Below, piece after piece: positions 1-11,957 of a DNA stretch of 64,000 bases (positions are counted from its first letter, which is position 1; each line of letters begins with the position of its first letter). The position numbers and the translations under genes are program-made. Location of the stretch: the NCBI GenBank assembly GCA_963573385.1, contig CAUYLG010033142.1:1-64000 (forward strand), in the 5' to 3' direction. Source of the stretch: Cacajao melanocephalus. Lineage: Eukaryota > Chordata > Mammalia > Primates > Pitheciidae. The notes beneath the pieces were generated by a model. The model was not told where the DNA came from and made no database searches. It saw only the letters and a list, made by a program, of their open reading frames with translations.

Positions 1-44
1 CGTAATAGCAAGCCTTTCCACAAAAGTAAAATAACTTGCCAGCT

Positions 45-241
45 GTTGGGGGGGAAATAGGGGAGGGACAGTGGGAGGTGGGGAGGTGGGGAGAGATAGC
101 ATGGGAAGAAAAGCCAGATATAGGTGAAGGGGAGGAAAGCAACAAATCACACTGCCACATGTGTACCTATGCAACAATCTTGCATGTTCTTCACATGTAC
201 CCCAAAACATAAAATACAACAAAAATTAAAAAAAAAAAAAA
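45..241 (+). mobile_element. L1 3' end (3' UTR and poly-A), primate type
   Basis: A G-rich tract is followed by the typical L1 3'-terminal text (cacatgtgtacctatgcaac, then cacatgtacccc) and an A-run ending near 241. The element reads left to right and only its 3' end is inside the window. The A-tail abuts an LTR lacking its expected first bases, so this L1 probably landed inside that LTR. Confidence 0.85.
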
Positions 242-579
242 GAAACAACCAAGACTGGGTAACTAGGAAAGCAAAGAGCTTTAATTGACTTACAGTTCCG
301 CATGACTGGGCAGGCCTCAGGAAACTACAATCATGGGGAAGGCAAAGGAGAAGCAAAGATCTTTTACACAGGGCAGCAGGGAAGAGAAAGCCAGCAAGAG
401 CAGGGAAAACTGCCTTGTAAAACCATCACATCTCATAGAACTCACTCACTACCACAAGAACAGCATGGGAGAAACTGACTCTATGATCCAATCACCTCCC
501 ACCGGGTTTCTCCTTCAACACCAGCCAATTTCCATTCAAGATGAGATTTGGTTAGGGACACAAAGCCTAACCATATCAG
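242..579 (-). mobile_element. THE1/MST-type solo LTR (ERVL-MaLR), partial
   Basis: The reverse complement matches the MaLR LTR pattern: atatggttaggctttgtgtc at its start, caagatgagatttgg on this strand near 537-551, and a ccaccgggt block. The 3'-terminal part of the LTR is missing at 242, where the L1 tail begins. It is an old endogenous-retrovirus-like remnant with no coding capacity. THE1 versus MST is not resolved. Confidence 0.8.
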
Positions 580-759
580 GGCAATTTAATGAAAATATAC
601 AAAATAAACCTGGAACATCTTGTAGTGGCAGCAAGTAAGGTAGTGCTCAAAAAATTTTTTAAAGTAAAAACAAACAAACAAACAATGGGATTGTGTCAAA
701 AGGTACAGAAGCCAACTGTAAGAGCTCCCAATGGTAGAAGCTGAAGAATCTGAACAATA

Positions 760-1285
760 AAAATCATATAATCTGAACAAAAAAAAATCATATAGTATGG
801 GATTATAATGCAAAGTGCAATATTAATATCACAAGTCCATACTGATACAAATAAACCATTGAATTGAAATAAATGAGACAGAAGAGGCAGATCTCCTATA
901 CAGAAGAACTCCAATTTCAGCAGATGCTTCATCCTCAAGAATGTGAGGACTAAGTTCCCACGCTGTAAGTGTTGGCTGCACATAGTAACTTCTTTCCAAA
1001 GGGGACAGAATGGCAGGGGGTCAGGGATGGGGAAGAGTCACTTTACAGTAGACAAAGACGACCTCAGTGAGATGATTAAAATCAGCAGTAGCAAGTCATG
1101 TTGACAGTATGTACCTCTGACATGATGTGATGAGGATGGCACCTTATGTCTGTGGTCCTCCTCCCAAAAACGCATAACCCCAGTCTAATCAAGAGAAAAA
1201 CACCAGAAAACCCGAACTAAAGGACGTTCTACAAAATATCTAACCAAGACTCCTCAAAACTGACAAGGTCATCGAAAGGAATCAC
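760..1285 (+). mobile_element. L1M-family 3' UTR fragment
   Basis: This matches the 3' UTR of old mammalian L1. Landmarks are tttacagtagacaaag (about 1042), tcatgttgacagtatgtacc, cctcccaaaaacgcataacc, gacgttctacaaaatatc and aaactgacaaggtcat. It is old and diverged. No coding part is present. Confidence 0.7.
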
Positions 1286-2911
1286 CTCTAATTTCACAGT
1301 CCTGATGTTGAGTGGTCAAGGGGCTCAGCACAGGCATGCCTGAGATTTGCTGAGTCAATTTCACATCCATGGCACATGTCTGCTTTCTCTGTTTAGCACA
1401 GAGCATTTTCTGGGGCATACCACAATGGACAACCCAAGTCTCTTATTGGAGAAAGTGTTGTCATTTTGTATTGAACTTGGATTGGCTAGTTATCCGGCAT
1501 TCAAAGCAACTATTGGAGGAACCTAACTTGTGGTTACATATGTAAATTTTGACTAGTCTGTGTTAAACTTTAAGCCTTACCTCAATATTTCAAACTAAGT
1601 CACTGCTGGAAGATCCGATCTTCCTTGCACGACAGATTCAAAAGTATTTACAAATATTCTCACTGACACTTGAACATATGGGGCTTATTGGGAAGCATTA
1701 TTTACATCTGGATTCTCATCAGTTACAAAAAAATGCTACAAAGAATTCTCTTTTTCTTATAACTTGTCCTATGCATTCTTAGCCATATCTACACAGACTA
1801 AACAGCAGGGTTTCTAGTTAGATTTATATTTCCAAATATTTCTCTCTATTCAGAACACACAATTTCTACTGCACTTATAAGACACTCTTTTATGAACTTG
1901 CCCTTATGTCTGGGCAATTGTTTTTCATTTCAATCATAAGTGTATTTCTCAGTCATATTCGTTATTAAATTTTTTTTAATACAAAGGCTACGGAAGTGTT
2001 CTTTTCTATAGTTTGTTGAATTTTCCACCATGCATCTCTTCCTTATATGGGTCATAGACCTTATTGCTGTATTTATTTTATATTAATGGCAATGTCTTAA
2101 CTGAATTCTTTCTGCACAGAAATGCTTTGTTTGTAAAGCAAACATATCGAATTCTTTTTCACTTTTATGCATCAATTGGTTTACTCTTCTTGTTCTTCCT
2201 GGAACCTATAGTCTTCTTGCTTTTTTATGTTTGCATTTTGTATAGGGCACAAGGAGGATATGAGAAATATTTTCTTCCCCCTTTACTGCAAGAGAAACAC
2301 TCATAAATGATGATCCTTGGCAACTGAATATCCAGTGCTGGGAAACAGTGGAGGATGGTGGGGACTGCAGGAAATGAACAGCTCACGTCTCACTCATCAC
2401 CAACTATGACTGTGTGGGAACATAGCTCTGTGTCTGCCATACTTTGCCCGTTTTAAAGAGAACTACAAAATCGAGATTTTTGCGATTTTTAACCTTGCAA
2501 CAAATTTCATGATAAATTGAACCAAAAGAATCCCCACCATGTGGACCAACTTTTTTATCTGAAGAACAAATAAAACTTCCTGGGGCAGAATGTGGCCAGC
2601 AGGCCCTGTGTTTGAGACCCTTCCCTAGAAAAACGATGACAGGAAGCATGCAAACACTCAGGTGGGTGCGAGCCGTGCACGGTGAGTCACCAGGGCTGCT
2701 CTCAGTGCATCCTCTGAGCAGAAGTTCACACCAGCCTTTGTAGCTACTGGTTTGGGAACCCGCCACAGCACTGACTCACAAAGCTGACAATCCCTCCACC
2801 AGCTCCCCAAGGGCCTCCAGCTCACTCCTGGGCTCCTCCTGCCTCACACCATCTGGCCTCTAGGGTCCAGCATCCAGGATCTCTCAAGCCAAAGGGAACA
2901 GAAATATCTCA
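1286..2911. other. Unassigned intronic sequence
   Basis: No repeat family or exon is recognised. Base composition is AT-rich to about 2290, then moderately GC-rich (2580-2890). The stretch near 2585-2640 (ggccagcaggccctgtgttt, then gagaccc) resembles the end of a hAT-type element but is too short to call. Confidence 0.4.
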
Positions 2912-3020
2912 TGTCCTGCCTCTTATTGTTACAGATGAGGAGACTGGATCTGAGAAAAGATAGAGCACTCACTCAAAGCCACCCAGCATATCGGGGGCAA
3001 AGGAAAAATCAGATCTGTCA
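2912..3020 (+). mobile_element. MIR SINE fragment
   Basis: The MIR core is visible: ttacagatgaggagactgga followed by a diverged version of the ctcagagaggttaagtgact block and aaagccacccagc. It is a tRNA-derived SINE shared by all mammals. Confidence 0.7.
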
Positions 3021-3639
3021 AGAGTCCCTGAGTTACTTTAACTCCTCTCCTAGAAAAGAGGAGTGTGCAGGGTCACATAGGATCAGAAAGTGTGTCTCAG
3101 TGCTCACGGGTTCACACCAGCTTTGTGATGCTGTCAGGAATTCATTGCCCATATAAATAGGAGAGATATGTGATACTTAAAATGAACAGGTAAAGGATGC
3201 TACCAGGAAAATTATTTCCCCCAAAAAAGTTCTAGTTTCGCACTAGACATACAAATTATGTGTTTGCTTCTCTAACTTAAAATATGTTAAATAAATATCT
3301 TAAATAATTAAAGGTATAAGACAAAAACATAAATTACCACAGAAGACTTTATAATATTCAATGGTGACAAAAACCTCTCAAACTGAAACCTCAGGCAAAA
3401 ACCATAGAGAAAATGATTTTCACTTTAAAGTATAAATGTTTTGCATATCTAGAAACACCACAATCAAGTTTAAAGACAAATAACTAAGTACAAAGAATTA
3501 TACCAAAATAAACGGGAAAGGTTTGATATTCCTATACCAAAATCATTTCTAAATCATTAAGGAAATAATAAATATATATAAATTCTTTAAAAGGCAAACT
3601 ATTTGATTACAAAGGTAAAATACAAGGTAAAACCAAATA
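3021..3639. other. AT-rich unassigned sequence
   Basis: Strongly AT-rich from about 3170 on, with no exon or confident repeat match. It may be a further decayed part of the old L1 beginning near 3640. Confidence 0.4.
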
Positions 3640-4093
3640 CACAAAAATGTTTCATTTATTAAATAATTGAAATTTAAAATAATTAAGATGACCATTTCCA
3701 AAATACTAGGTGAAAAATGAAAAAATATGAATGAATCATTTGGTTGGCAAAACAGAGAAGTGGACTTAACTATTCTCTAACTGGGAGAGGGCAACTTAGT
3801 TTAAACCTTTTAAAGAGAGCAATATGGTCACATGCCCTCTGGTCCAGCTGAAAGGCTTCTAGAAAATTATTCTAAAAGGCAGTCAGTCAAGGAGACAAAA
3901 CTGGTCACCACCTCACTGTTAAAATAGCAAAACATGGGAAGAAGTCTACATGACCAAAAATAAATAAATAAGCTGTGGAAAGACCAAGCAATGGGATTCC
4001 ATGCAAATGTTACAGGAATTGTGCTGATGGAGAATCAGTTGAGGAAGTAATTCCCTTCCAACATGAAGTAAAAGAGCAATGCATTTCCCTGTG
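3640..4093 (+). mobile_element. Old L1 (L1M-like) fragment, left part
   Basis: The text near 3920-3990 (aaaatagcaaaacatgggaa, aagctgtggaaagacc, caatgggattccatgcaaat) resembles the C-terminal ORF2 / 3' UTR region of old L1, where the consensus speaks of caatggaatactatgcagc. It appears to be interrupted by the Tigger element at 4094. Subfamily unresolved. Confidence 0.5.
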
Positions 4094-4543
4094 CAATTGA
4101 CCCTTGAAGAACACTGGTTTGAACTGTGCAGGTAGGTTCATGCGTGGACGTTTTCATGGAATCCTGTTACTTGGGAAACGTGTCTCTGTGACCCCTGAGA
4201 AAGCGAGAACTACCCTCCTCCATCTCCTCGTCTTCAGTCTATTCCAAGTGCAGTTGATGAGAATGAAGACCTTCAGGATGATCCACCTCCACTTAACAAA
4301 TTGTAAGTACATTTTCTCTTCCTTGTGATTCTCTTAACATTTTCTTTCCCCTAGCTTACTTTAAGAATATAGTATATAATATATAAAACATACGAAATAT
4401 GTGTCAATTGACCTTGTATGTTATTGGTAAGAATTCTAGTTAGCAATAGTCTATTAGTAATTAGGCTTTCTGGGGAGTCAAAAGTCATACTCAAATGTTC
4501 AAGGATCAGCACCCCGACCCCTGTGACATTCAACAGTCAGCTG
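4094..4543 (+). mobile_element. Non-autonomous Tigger-type DNA transposon (MER44-like)
   Basis: Terminal inverted repeats are visible. The left end reads caattgacccttgaagaaca; the right end carries tgttcaaggatcagcacccc followed by cattcaacagtcagctg. The interior has a gaagacc...gatgatccacctccactta block and an AT-rich part typical of this family. It is internally deleted and cannot encode a transposase. A second copy lies at 60616-61043 in the opposite orientation. Confidence 0.75.
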
Positions 4544-4720
4544 GTACATCCATATACGGACAGACCCTTGAAGATTTTACACCAAATATTAATGATGGTT
4601 ATGGCCAAGTGATGGGTTACAGCCAATTTGATGACATGGAAACATATGCATATGTTAATGTTATGTGGAGAAAAGCACAGAATTTACAAATTATTACAAT
4701 AAAATAATAATATTTTAATT
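4544..4720 (+). mobile_element. Old L1 (L1M-like) fragment, right part
   Basis: The text accaaatattaatgatggtt near 4580 resembles the L1M 3' UTR (ttaatggtggttatctctgg). It is probably the continuation of 3640-4093 beyond the Tigger insertion. Confidence 0.4.
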
Positions 4721-4930
4721 TTGTTTAGCATTATACAATTATAATTTTGTTTAAAAACAGAATAAAGAGTAGTATCAATATTGAGAACATAACCTTAAGA
4801 AACAAAAGCAAAATATTAGCTACATTGTTACACTTTGTTAGAAAAATAGAATGAAGAGTAGAAGCACAGACATCAAAATGACAACTGGAGTCAACAATAC
4901 ATCTTCGAATTTGAGCTACTTTTTAATTTT

Positions 4931-5241
4931 TCTTTCTTTTCTTTTCTTTTCTTTCTTTTCTTTGAGATAGAGTCACTCTGTCGCCCAGGCTGGTGTGCAG
5001 TGGCGTGATCTCAACTCACTGCAACCTCCGCCTCCCACATTCAAGCAATTCTCCTGACTCAGCCTCCTGAGTACCTGGGATTACAGGCACGCATCACCAT
5101 GTCCAGCTAATTTTTTTATTTTTAGCAAAGACGGGGTTTCACCATGTTGGTCAGGCTGGTCTTGAACTCTTGACCTCATGATCCACCTGCCTCAGCCTCC
5201 CAAAGTGCTGGGATAACAGGCTTGAGCCACTGCACCTAGCC
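4931..5241 (-). mobile_element. Alu SINE, full length
   Basis: Reverse-complement Alu, from gagatagagtcactctgtcg (4964) to the 5' end at gagccactgcacctagcc (5241). The A-tail has decayed to a pyrimidine-rich CTTTT repeat at about 4931-4963. In sense orientation relative to the host gene. Confidence 0.95.
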
Positions 5242-6309
5242 CTTAATTTGTCTTTTATGCTCTATTCTTTCAGTTTTCCTCAAGGAATAGTTATTAATTT
5301 TATGACAAACATATAGTTAAAAATAGTCTTTATCTCCAATTCTTTATGAAAAAAATGAAGTAGCCTTGGGAAAGGACACAGACACAATATCCATATTCAT
5401 GTGAAACAAATTATTTGGCTTATAGGTTTATAGATTTTCTTTTCACCAAATATATCGTTTTTCAGGCCATACATCATGAATCTTACTTTTCCTTGATACT
5501 CAGTCATTATGCTTCATCTGCAAAAAAAAAAAAATTGATTAACAACTTTCTTTGGGAAGACTTTAAGGTACGTAATCATAGTGAGGACTGTCTATGCTTT
5601 TTATCTTTATACGTAACAGCAGAGCTTTTTTTATTCGTCTAAACTGAATAGAAATGCCCAAAAGTCACTTTATTCTAGAACAAATACGGTGAAAACGGTT
5701 CTATTTCTGTTCCAAGTGACTGCATGCAGTTTCTATGGTAAAGAGCCTATTTCTATGGAAATAGCTTTTTCATGGAGTTCTCTGGCTACCCAGGTTCAAT
5801 GTCATCTCTATACTTGGTGCCCTTTTTGGAATTGTTAGGAATGAATGATGATAAGTTTGGATCAACTACAAATTACTGTACGCCAAAGAAAATATCTCAG
5901 AAGCTGTCATGCTGGGTAAGGCCTTTGCCTCTTCTGGAAGTTTCCAGACCACATCACTAATATATCAAGGGCAGCTCTTGAAAGAGCTTCCAATCAGACA
6001 CCCTGGATCCAGCGTTGGCCGAGCAGTTGGTGCTGGTGAGCAGGGATTTGGAAGGACAGGCTCTTCACAGAGCACAAGGAGCTCCCAGAAGCTCCTTCAG
6101 TGGGGGATTAGGGGACCCTCTTTTCTCTCCCCAACCTCTGCTCCTCCTCCTCACTCTCCTCTACGCTTCTGGGACCCTCTTACCCAGGTGCCCAGAGACT
6201 CAGGTTTGCCCTCGTTCTCTGCCCCTGCCTGCCACTATGTCTCCTTGGGCAGGCTGCAGGGGACAGCCTCACACTCGCCCAGACACCTTGTTTGTATGAG
6301 ATCCTGGAG
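5242..6309. other. Unassigned sequence with a GC-richer block
   Basis: 5242-5980 is AT-rich and unassigned. From about 5990 the composition rises (agctcccagaagctccttca, a pyrimidine-rich run of ctcctcctcc at 6137-6160), but CpG is sparse, so it is not a CpG island. Open frames here are not supported by any domain or splice pattern. Confidence 0.4.
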
Positions 6310-6440
6310 AGGCAAAGGGCTCGGACTCCGGGTTCACATTACCAGGCTCAACTTCCAGCTCTGCCCAAAGGTGGTTGTGGGATTTTAGGGAAGTCAGTCC
6401 CTGTCTCTGTAAAAGAGGATTATGACTAGACTCTGCCCAC
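6310..6440 (+). mobile_element. MIR SINE fragment
   Basis: Shows the MIR order: cttccagctctgccc, then gggaagtcagtccctgtctc, then tgtaaaagaggattatgact. A further MIR-like scrap (acgacaaccctctgagattg) lies at about 6917-6936 beyond the next Alu. Confidence 0.7.
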
Positions 6441-6576
6441 AAAAGCAGTGTTGGGGATAACAGAGCCAGGCCACCAACACGCTGAGCCCGCAACCTGCAC
6501 GTGCAGAATCCTGCCCTAGTTAGAAGAGCCAAGCGTCCTCAGTTGCAGGGTAGCTACTGACAGACATTCTCTCTCT

Positions 6577-6880
6577 GCGTTTTTTGTTTTTTGTTTTTTT
6601 TTGAGATGGAATCTCTGTCATACAGGCTGGAGTGCAGTACCATGGTCTCAGCTCACTGCAACCTCCGCCTCCTCGATTCAAGTGATTCTCCTGACTCAGC
6701 CTCCTGCGTAGCTGGGATTACAGGCATGCACCACCACGCCCAGCTAATTTTTATGTTTTTAGTAGAGATGGAGTTTCACCATGTTGGCCAGGCTGGTCTC
6801 AAACTCCTGACCTCAGGTGATCCACCCACCTTGGTCTCCCAAAGTGCTGGGATTACAGGTGAGAGCCACCGTGCCCGGCC
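6577..6880 (-). mobile_element. Alu SINE, full length, with target-site duplication
   Basis: Full reverse-complement Alu from its poly-T at 6580-6601 to gtgcccggcc at 6880. The 11-bp direct repeat agacattctct flanks it (6562-6572 and 6885-6895). The long open frame through it is an antisense Alu artefact. Confidence 0.97.
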
Positions 6881-8350
6881 ATGTAGACATTCTCTATGCA
6901 TCCTTAGGTAGCTCTTACGACAACCCTCTGAGATTGAGATTACTGACGTATTATGTGTAATGTAAGGCCCAGCAAACTTCTGCAGTATGTCTGTATTCCC
7001 AAAGGCAGGAGCTCATGGATCCCAGGCATTCCTCGTCCCACACCTCTGCTCTTTTCCCTGATTTCCATGTCCTCCAATTCAAACAACAAAGAGGCTTCCT
7101 AAATATAACCCTGCCCCAAGCACAGCACTGAGTATACATTAAAAAAAAAAATACAACCATCAGTCAGCCAGATGCAATTTTCATGTGATTAAATGTTTTG
7201 AGGTGTAACATTTATTCACTTGGATAATAAATAATCTCAGTTCTGTGAAAAGAAATCCCATTCAATAAATATGTAGATGAAGCCACCGAAGACAAACAGC
7301 ATGGTATTGTGTTTGAAAGGATTCAGTAAATATGTGTATTTCTCCCTATGAGCATAGGCAAAGGGGCTACTTGGTTCGCTAGGACTTTTTCGTTGCTCTT
7401 TCATCTGTAAAATGCTGGTCACAACACTCTAAATTGAAGTTTGAATTCTTTTTCCATTCTGGGTGATTCACTGCCAAGTGGGGAAGGGAATTGGCCTGGA
7501 AGTCTCTGTTGTGGCACCTACTGGCAGAATCCTTGGTGATCATGTGTTCTGCCTGGAGAGAGGAGGTTACGACTGCTCAGCCCCTATCCCAGAAAAAGTC
7601 ATTCCTCTGTCTCACCATTGCCTTCTCTGGAAAGATGGGGACCTGCCTGCAAATGTGTCCTGAGGGTGAAGGCACAGGTATCTTGTCACTCCTTGGAGCT
7701 GGCTCTGACTCTCCCTGACTTGCATTTGACCCTGGACCCCTCTGCCTCTTCTCATCTCAACAACCCACCTGCAAAGTAGCTGCCATCGTGTCTTCATGGA
7801 TCCCCTTAACTCTTCCAATGTCCTGTTAAGACTGTTTCAGAGCATGTGCTCTGCAGAGTTTACAATTGCGTATCCATTTCTCACCCCGCCTGCCGCGTAC
7901 CATGTCTTCTCCAGTGGCAAATACTGCTGCCAGCTCCAGTGGTCAGTGGGTCTGTGCTTACTGCTGCAGTGTGCACAGCAGGAGGGTCCCACCTGTGCCC
8001 CACCCACCTCCCCTGCTCTCTGGCAAGTGAGTCCTGGACTTTACTATCTAGGAGAGCCAGGAGATTCTGTTCAGCCCTCAGTAGCATTGGAGGAGAGGCT
8101 CTGAGCTCATCTTCAGCAGAAGGTAAGCAGCAGAAAGGATGGGGAAGCCTCTGTCTGCTCAGGCCTCTGTGGCAGAGAATTATCACAACTGGGGTATCTA
8201 CCCCTAAGTTCAGTAGTTGTGTAGATAGAGGGGAAATGGGACTCTTTGGCCATGAAAAATGGCATATGACTGAAGCTCCAGAGCAGACGAAGGTGCAGTA
8301 CAAGGGGCAGCTCCCACAGTCATTCCAGGGTGGGCGTCTGCTAGGCTATC
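6881..8350. other. Unassigned sequence, GC-richer from about 7460
   Basis: 6990-7450 is AT-rich and unassigned. 7460-8345 is relatively GC-rich and contains a 205-codon open frame (7846-8463) that runs into the L1 at 8351. An overlapping 140-codon frame exists on the other strand. Neither shows a domain I recognise, and there is no splice-site pattern. It could be an LTR, an old L1 5' UTR or unique DNA. Confidence 0.4.
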
Positions 8351-11300
8351 TTCTAAAGACCCATCTCACATGCAGTGACACCCGTAGGCTGAAAATAAAG
8401 AGACTGAGGAAAATCTACCAAACAAATAAAAATCAGAAAAAAAAGCAGGGACTGCAACTCTAATCTCAGACAAAACAGATTTTTAAGCCAAGAAGAATAA
8501 AAAAAGACAAAGACTGGCATTACATAATGGTAAAGGGTTCAATTCAACAAGAAGATCTAAGTATCTTAAATATATATTTACCCAACACAGGAGCACTCTG
8601 ATTTATAAAGCAAGTTCTTAGAGACCCACAAAGACACTTAGCTTCTTACACAATAATAGTAGGAAACGTCAACATTCCAGTAACAGTATTAGACTGATCA
8701 TTGAGGCAGAAAATTAATAAAGACATTCAGGACCCAAACTCAACATTGTACCAAATGGATGTGATAGACCTCTACAGAACTCTCCACTTAAAAGCAACAG
8801 AATATACATTCTTCTCATCACCACATAGCACATATACTCTAAAATCAACCACACAATCAGATATAAAAAAATCCTCAGCAAATGTCAAAGAACTGATATC
8901 ATACTAAACACACTCTCGGACCATAGCGCAATAAAAATAGAAGTTAAGACTAAAAACAAACTCTCAAAACCATGCAATTACATAGAAATTAAACAACCTT
9001 CTCCTGAATACTTTTGCATAAATAATAAAATAAAGGTAGACATCAATAAATTCTTTGAAACTAATGAGAACAAAAATACAACAGACCAGATTCTCTGGGA
9101 CAGAGCTAAGGCAGTGTTAAGTGGGAAATTTATAGCACTGAATACCCACATCAAAAAGTTAGAAAGATCTCAAGTTAACAACCTAACATCACTACTGAAA
9201 GAATTAGAGAAGCAGGAGCAAACCAACCTCAAAGCCAGCAGAAGACGAGAAACAACCAAAATCAGAGCTGAGCTAAAGGAAATTGAAGCGTAAAAGACGA
9301 TTCAGACGGTAAATGCATCTAGGAGCTTTTTTTTGAAAAAATTAATAAGATAGGCCGCTAATTAGACTAATAAAGAAGAAAAGAGAGGAGATCCAAATAA
9401 ACACCATTAGAAATTACAAAGAAGATATTACCAATTACCCCATATAAATAAAAATAACTATCAGAGGCTATGACTAACACTTCTGTGCACACAAACTAGA
9501 AAATCTAGAAGAGATGGATAAATTCCTGGACACATGCACAATTCCAAGACTGAAACAGGAAGAAATTGATTCCCTGAATGGACCAGTAATGAGCTCTGAA
9601 ATTGATCAGTAATAAATAGCCTACCAACCAAGAAAAGCCCAGGACCAGATGGATTCACAGCCAAATTCTACCAGACATACAAAAAAGAGCTGGTACCATT
9701 CCTACTGAAACTATTCCAAAAAATTGAGGAGCAGGGACTCCTCTTCAACTCATTCTATGAGGCCAGCATCATCCTGATACCAAAACCTGGCAGAGACACA
9801 ACAAAAAAGGCATACTTCAGTCCAGTATGCTTGATGAATATTGATGCAAAAATCCTCAACAAAATACTCGCAAACTGAATCTAGCAGCACATCAAAAAGC
9901 TAATCCACCATGATCAACTAAGGCCTAATCCTGGGATGCAAGACTGGTTCAACATGTGAAAATCAGGATATATGATTGAGCAGATAAACAGAACTAAAGA
10001 CAAAAATCACATGTTTACTTCAATAGATGCAGAAAAGGCTTTTGATAAAATTCAACATATCTTAATGTTAAAAACGCTCAGTAGACTAGGAATTTAAGGA
10101 ACATACCTCAAAATAATGAGTCATCTATGACAAACCCACAGCCAACATCATAATAAATGAGAAAGAGCTGGAAGCATTTGCCTTGAAAACCAGCACAAGC
10201 CAAGATGCACTCTCTTACCACTCCTGTTAGACTATTTCTATTTGCAGGTCGCATGATCCTATATCTAGAAAACCTCACAATCTCAGCCCAAAAGCTCCTT
10301 CAACTGATAAACAACTTCAGCAGAGTTTCAGGATACAGAGGTCAATGTACAAAAATCACTAGCATTCCTATATTCCAACAACAGCTAAGTTGAAAGCCAA
10401 ATCAGAAATGTAATCCATTCACAATTGCCACAAAAATAATAAAACATCTAGAAATACAGCTAACTACAGAGGCGAAAGATCTCTACAATGAGGCTTACAA
10501 AACACTGCTCAAAGAAATCAGAGATGATACAAATGGAAAACATCCCATGCTTATGGATAGTAAGAATCAATATCATTAAAATGGCCATACTGCCCAAAGC
10601 AATTTACAGATTCACTGTTGCTGCTATCAAACTACCAATGGCATTCTTCACAGAACTAGAAAAAAACTATTTTAAAATCATATGGAACCAAATAAAGAGC
10701 CTGAAAAGCCAAGGCAATCCTAAATAAAAAGAACAAAGCTGGAGGCATCACACTACCCAACTTCAAACTATACTACAGAGCTACCACAACTAGGGCAGCA
10801 TGGTACTGGCATAAGAACAGACACACAGACCAATGGAACAGAATAGAAAGCCCAGAAATAAGGTCACAGACCTACAACCAACTGACCTTTGACAAAGCTG
10901 ACAAAAACAAGTGAAGGAGAAAGGACTCCCTATTTAATAAATGGTGATTGGATAACTGGCTAGCCAAATGTAGAAAATTAAAACTGGATCCCTTCCTTAT
11001 ACCATATACAAGAATCAACTCAAAATGAATCAAACACTTAAATGTAAAACGCAAAGCTATAAAAACTCTGAAAGACGACCTAGGCAATACCATCCTGGAC
11101 ATAGGAACAGGCAAAGATTTCATGATGAAGACACCAAAAGCAATCAAAGCAAAAGCAAACGTTGGCAAATGGGCTCTAATTAAACATAAGAGCTCCTGCA
11201 CAGTCAAAGAAACTATCAACAGAGTAAACAGACAACCTACAGAATGGGAGAAAATATTTGCAAGTGATGAAACTGACAAAGGTCTAATATCCAGCATCTA

Positions 11301-11957
11301 TAAGGAACTTAAACAGATTTACAAAACAAGAACAACAACAGCAAACAACCCCATTAAAAAGTGAGCAAAAACCATGAACAACCGCTTTTCAAAAGAAGAC
11401 ATACATTCAGCCAACAAGCTTATGAAAAAGCTCAATATTACAGATTGTATTAGTCCCTTCTTGCGTTGCTATGAAGAAATATCTGAGACTGAGTAATCTG
11501 TAAAGAAAAGAGGTTTAATTGGCTCGTGGTTCTGAAGGTTGTACAGGAAACATGATACTGGCATCTGCTCAGCTTCTGGGGAGGCCTCAGGAAACTTACA
11601 ACGGTGGAGGAAGTACAGGGAAAGTGGGCACATCACATGGCCAGAGGAGTAGGAGCAAGAGAAAGAGGGAGATGGTGCTACCCACTTCTAAACAACCAGA
11701 TCCCATGAGAACTCACTCACCATCACAAGAACAGCACCAAGGGGGTGGGGCTAAACCATTCATAAAGGATCCACCCCCATGATCCAATCACCTCCCACCA
11801 GGCCCTGACTCCAACACTAGGGATTACAATTGAACATGAGATTTGGGTGGGAACCCAAATTAAAACCATATCACTGATGATTAGAGAAATGCAAATCAAA
11901 ACCACAATGAAATACCATTTGACAGCAGTCAGAATGGCTATTAATAAAATGTCAAAA
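8351..11957 (+). pseudogene. L1 ORF2 remnant (endonuclease / reverse transcriptase), inactive
   Basis: ORF2 encodes an APE-like endonuclease and a reverse transcriptase for target-primed insertion. This copy lacks the N-terminal start. In the endonuclease part, the usual GDFN motif reads GNVN (Asp replaced at 8665-8667), while SDH at 8916-8924 remains. In the RT part, the catalytic FADD motif reads FAGR (10241-10252), just after a deletion of roughly 90 bp. Stops and frameshifts occur throughout. Surviving in-frame pieces include 10488-10727 (contains [12 protein letters not shown]) and 11122-11364 (contains [13 protein letters not shown]). It is a dead fossil. Confidence 0.93.
11446..11873 (-). 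mobile_element. MST-type solo LTR (ERVL-MaLR) inside the L1
   Basis: A full-length LTR, running from tgtattagtcccttcttgcg (11446) to aaaaccatatca (11873). L1 text stops exactly at its left edge and resumes at its right edge. The flanking 5-mers cagat and ctgat look like a target duplication with one change. It contains no viral genes. Confidence 0.9.

Noticed and set aside
48..95. G-quadruplex-like tract as a new regulatory element
   Set aside because: G-runs here are a normal feature of the L1 3' UTR; the same occurs near 12070-12130 and 58241-58260.
333..638. 101-codon open frame
   Set aside because: It falls on a THE1/MST LTR and its flank; no gene support.
5990..6560. CpG-island promoter
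   Set aside because: GC is moderately raised, but CpG dinucleotides are few and no first exon is apparent.
6591..6911. 106-codon open frame
   Set aside because: It lies in an antisense Alu; Alus commonly give frames with these peptide strings (for example [16 protein letters not shown]).
7846..8463. 205-codon open frame, the longest in the window
   Set aside because: It crosses the boundary between unassigned DNA and the L1 and has no domain, no splice pattern and a competing frame on the other strand. Kept only as a block to check.
10872..11297. 141-codon open frame on the minus strand
   Set aside because: It is antisense to L1 ORF2; the plus strand has the true homology.
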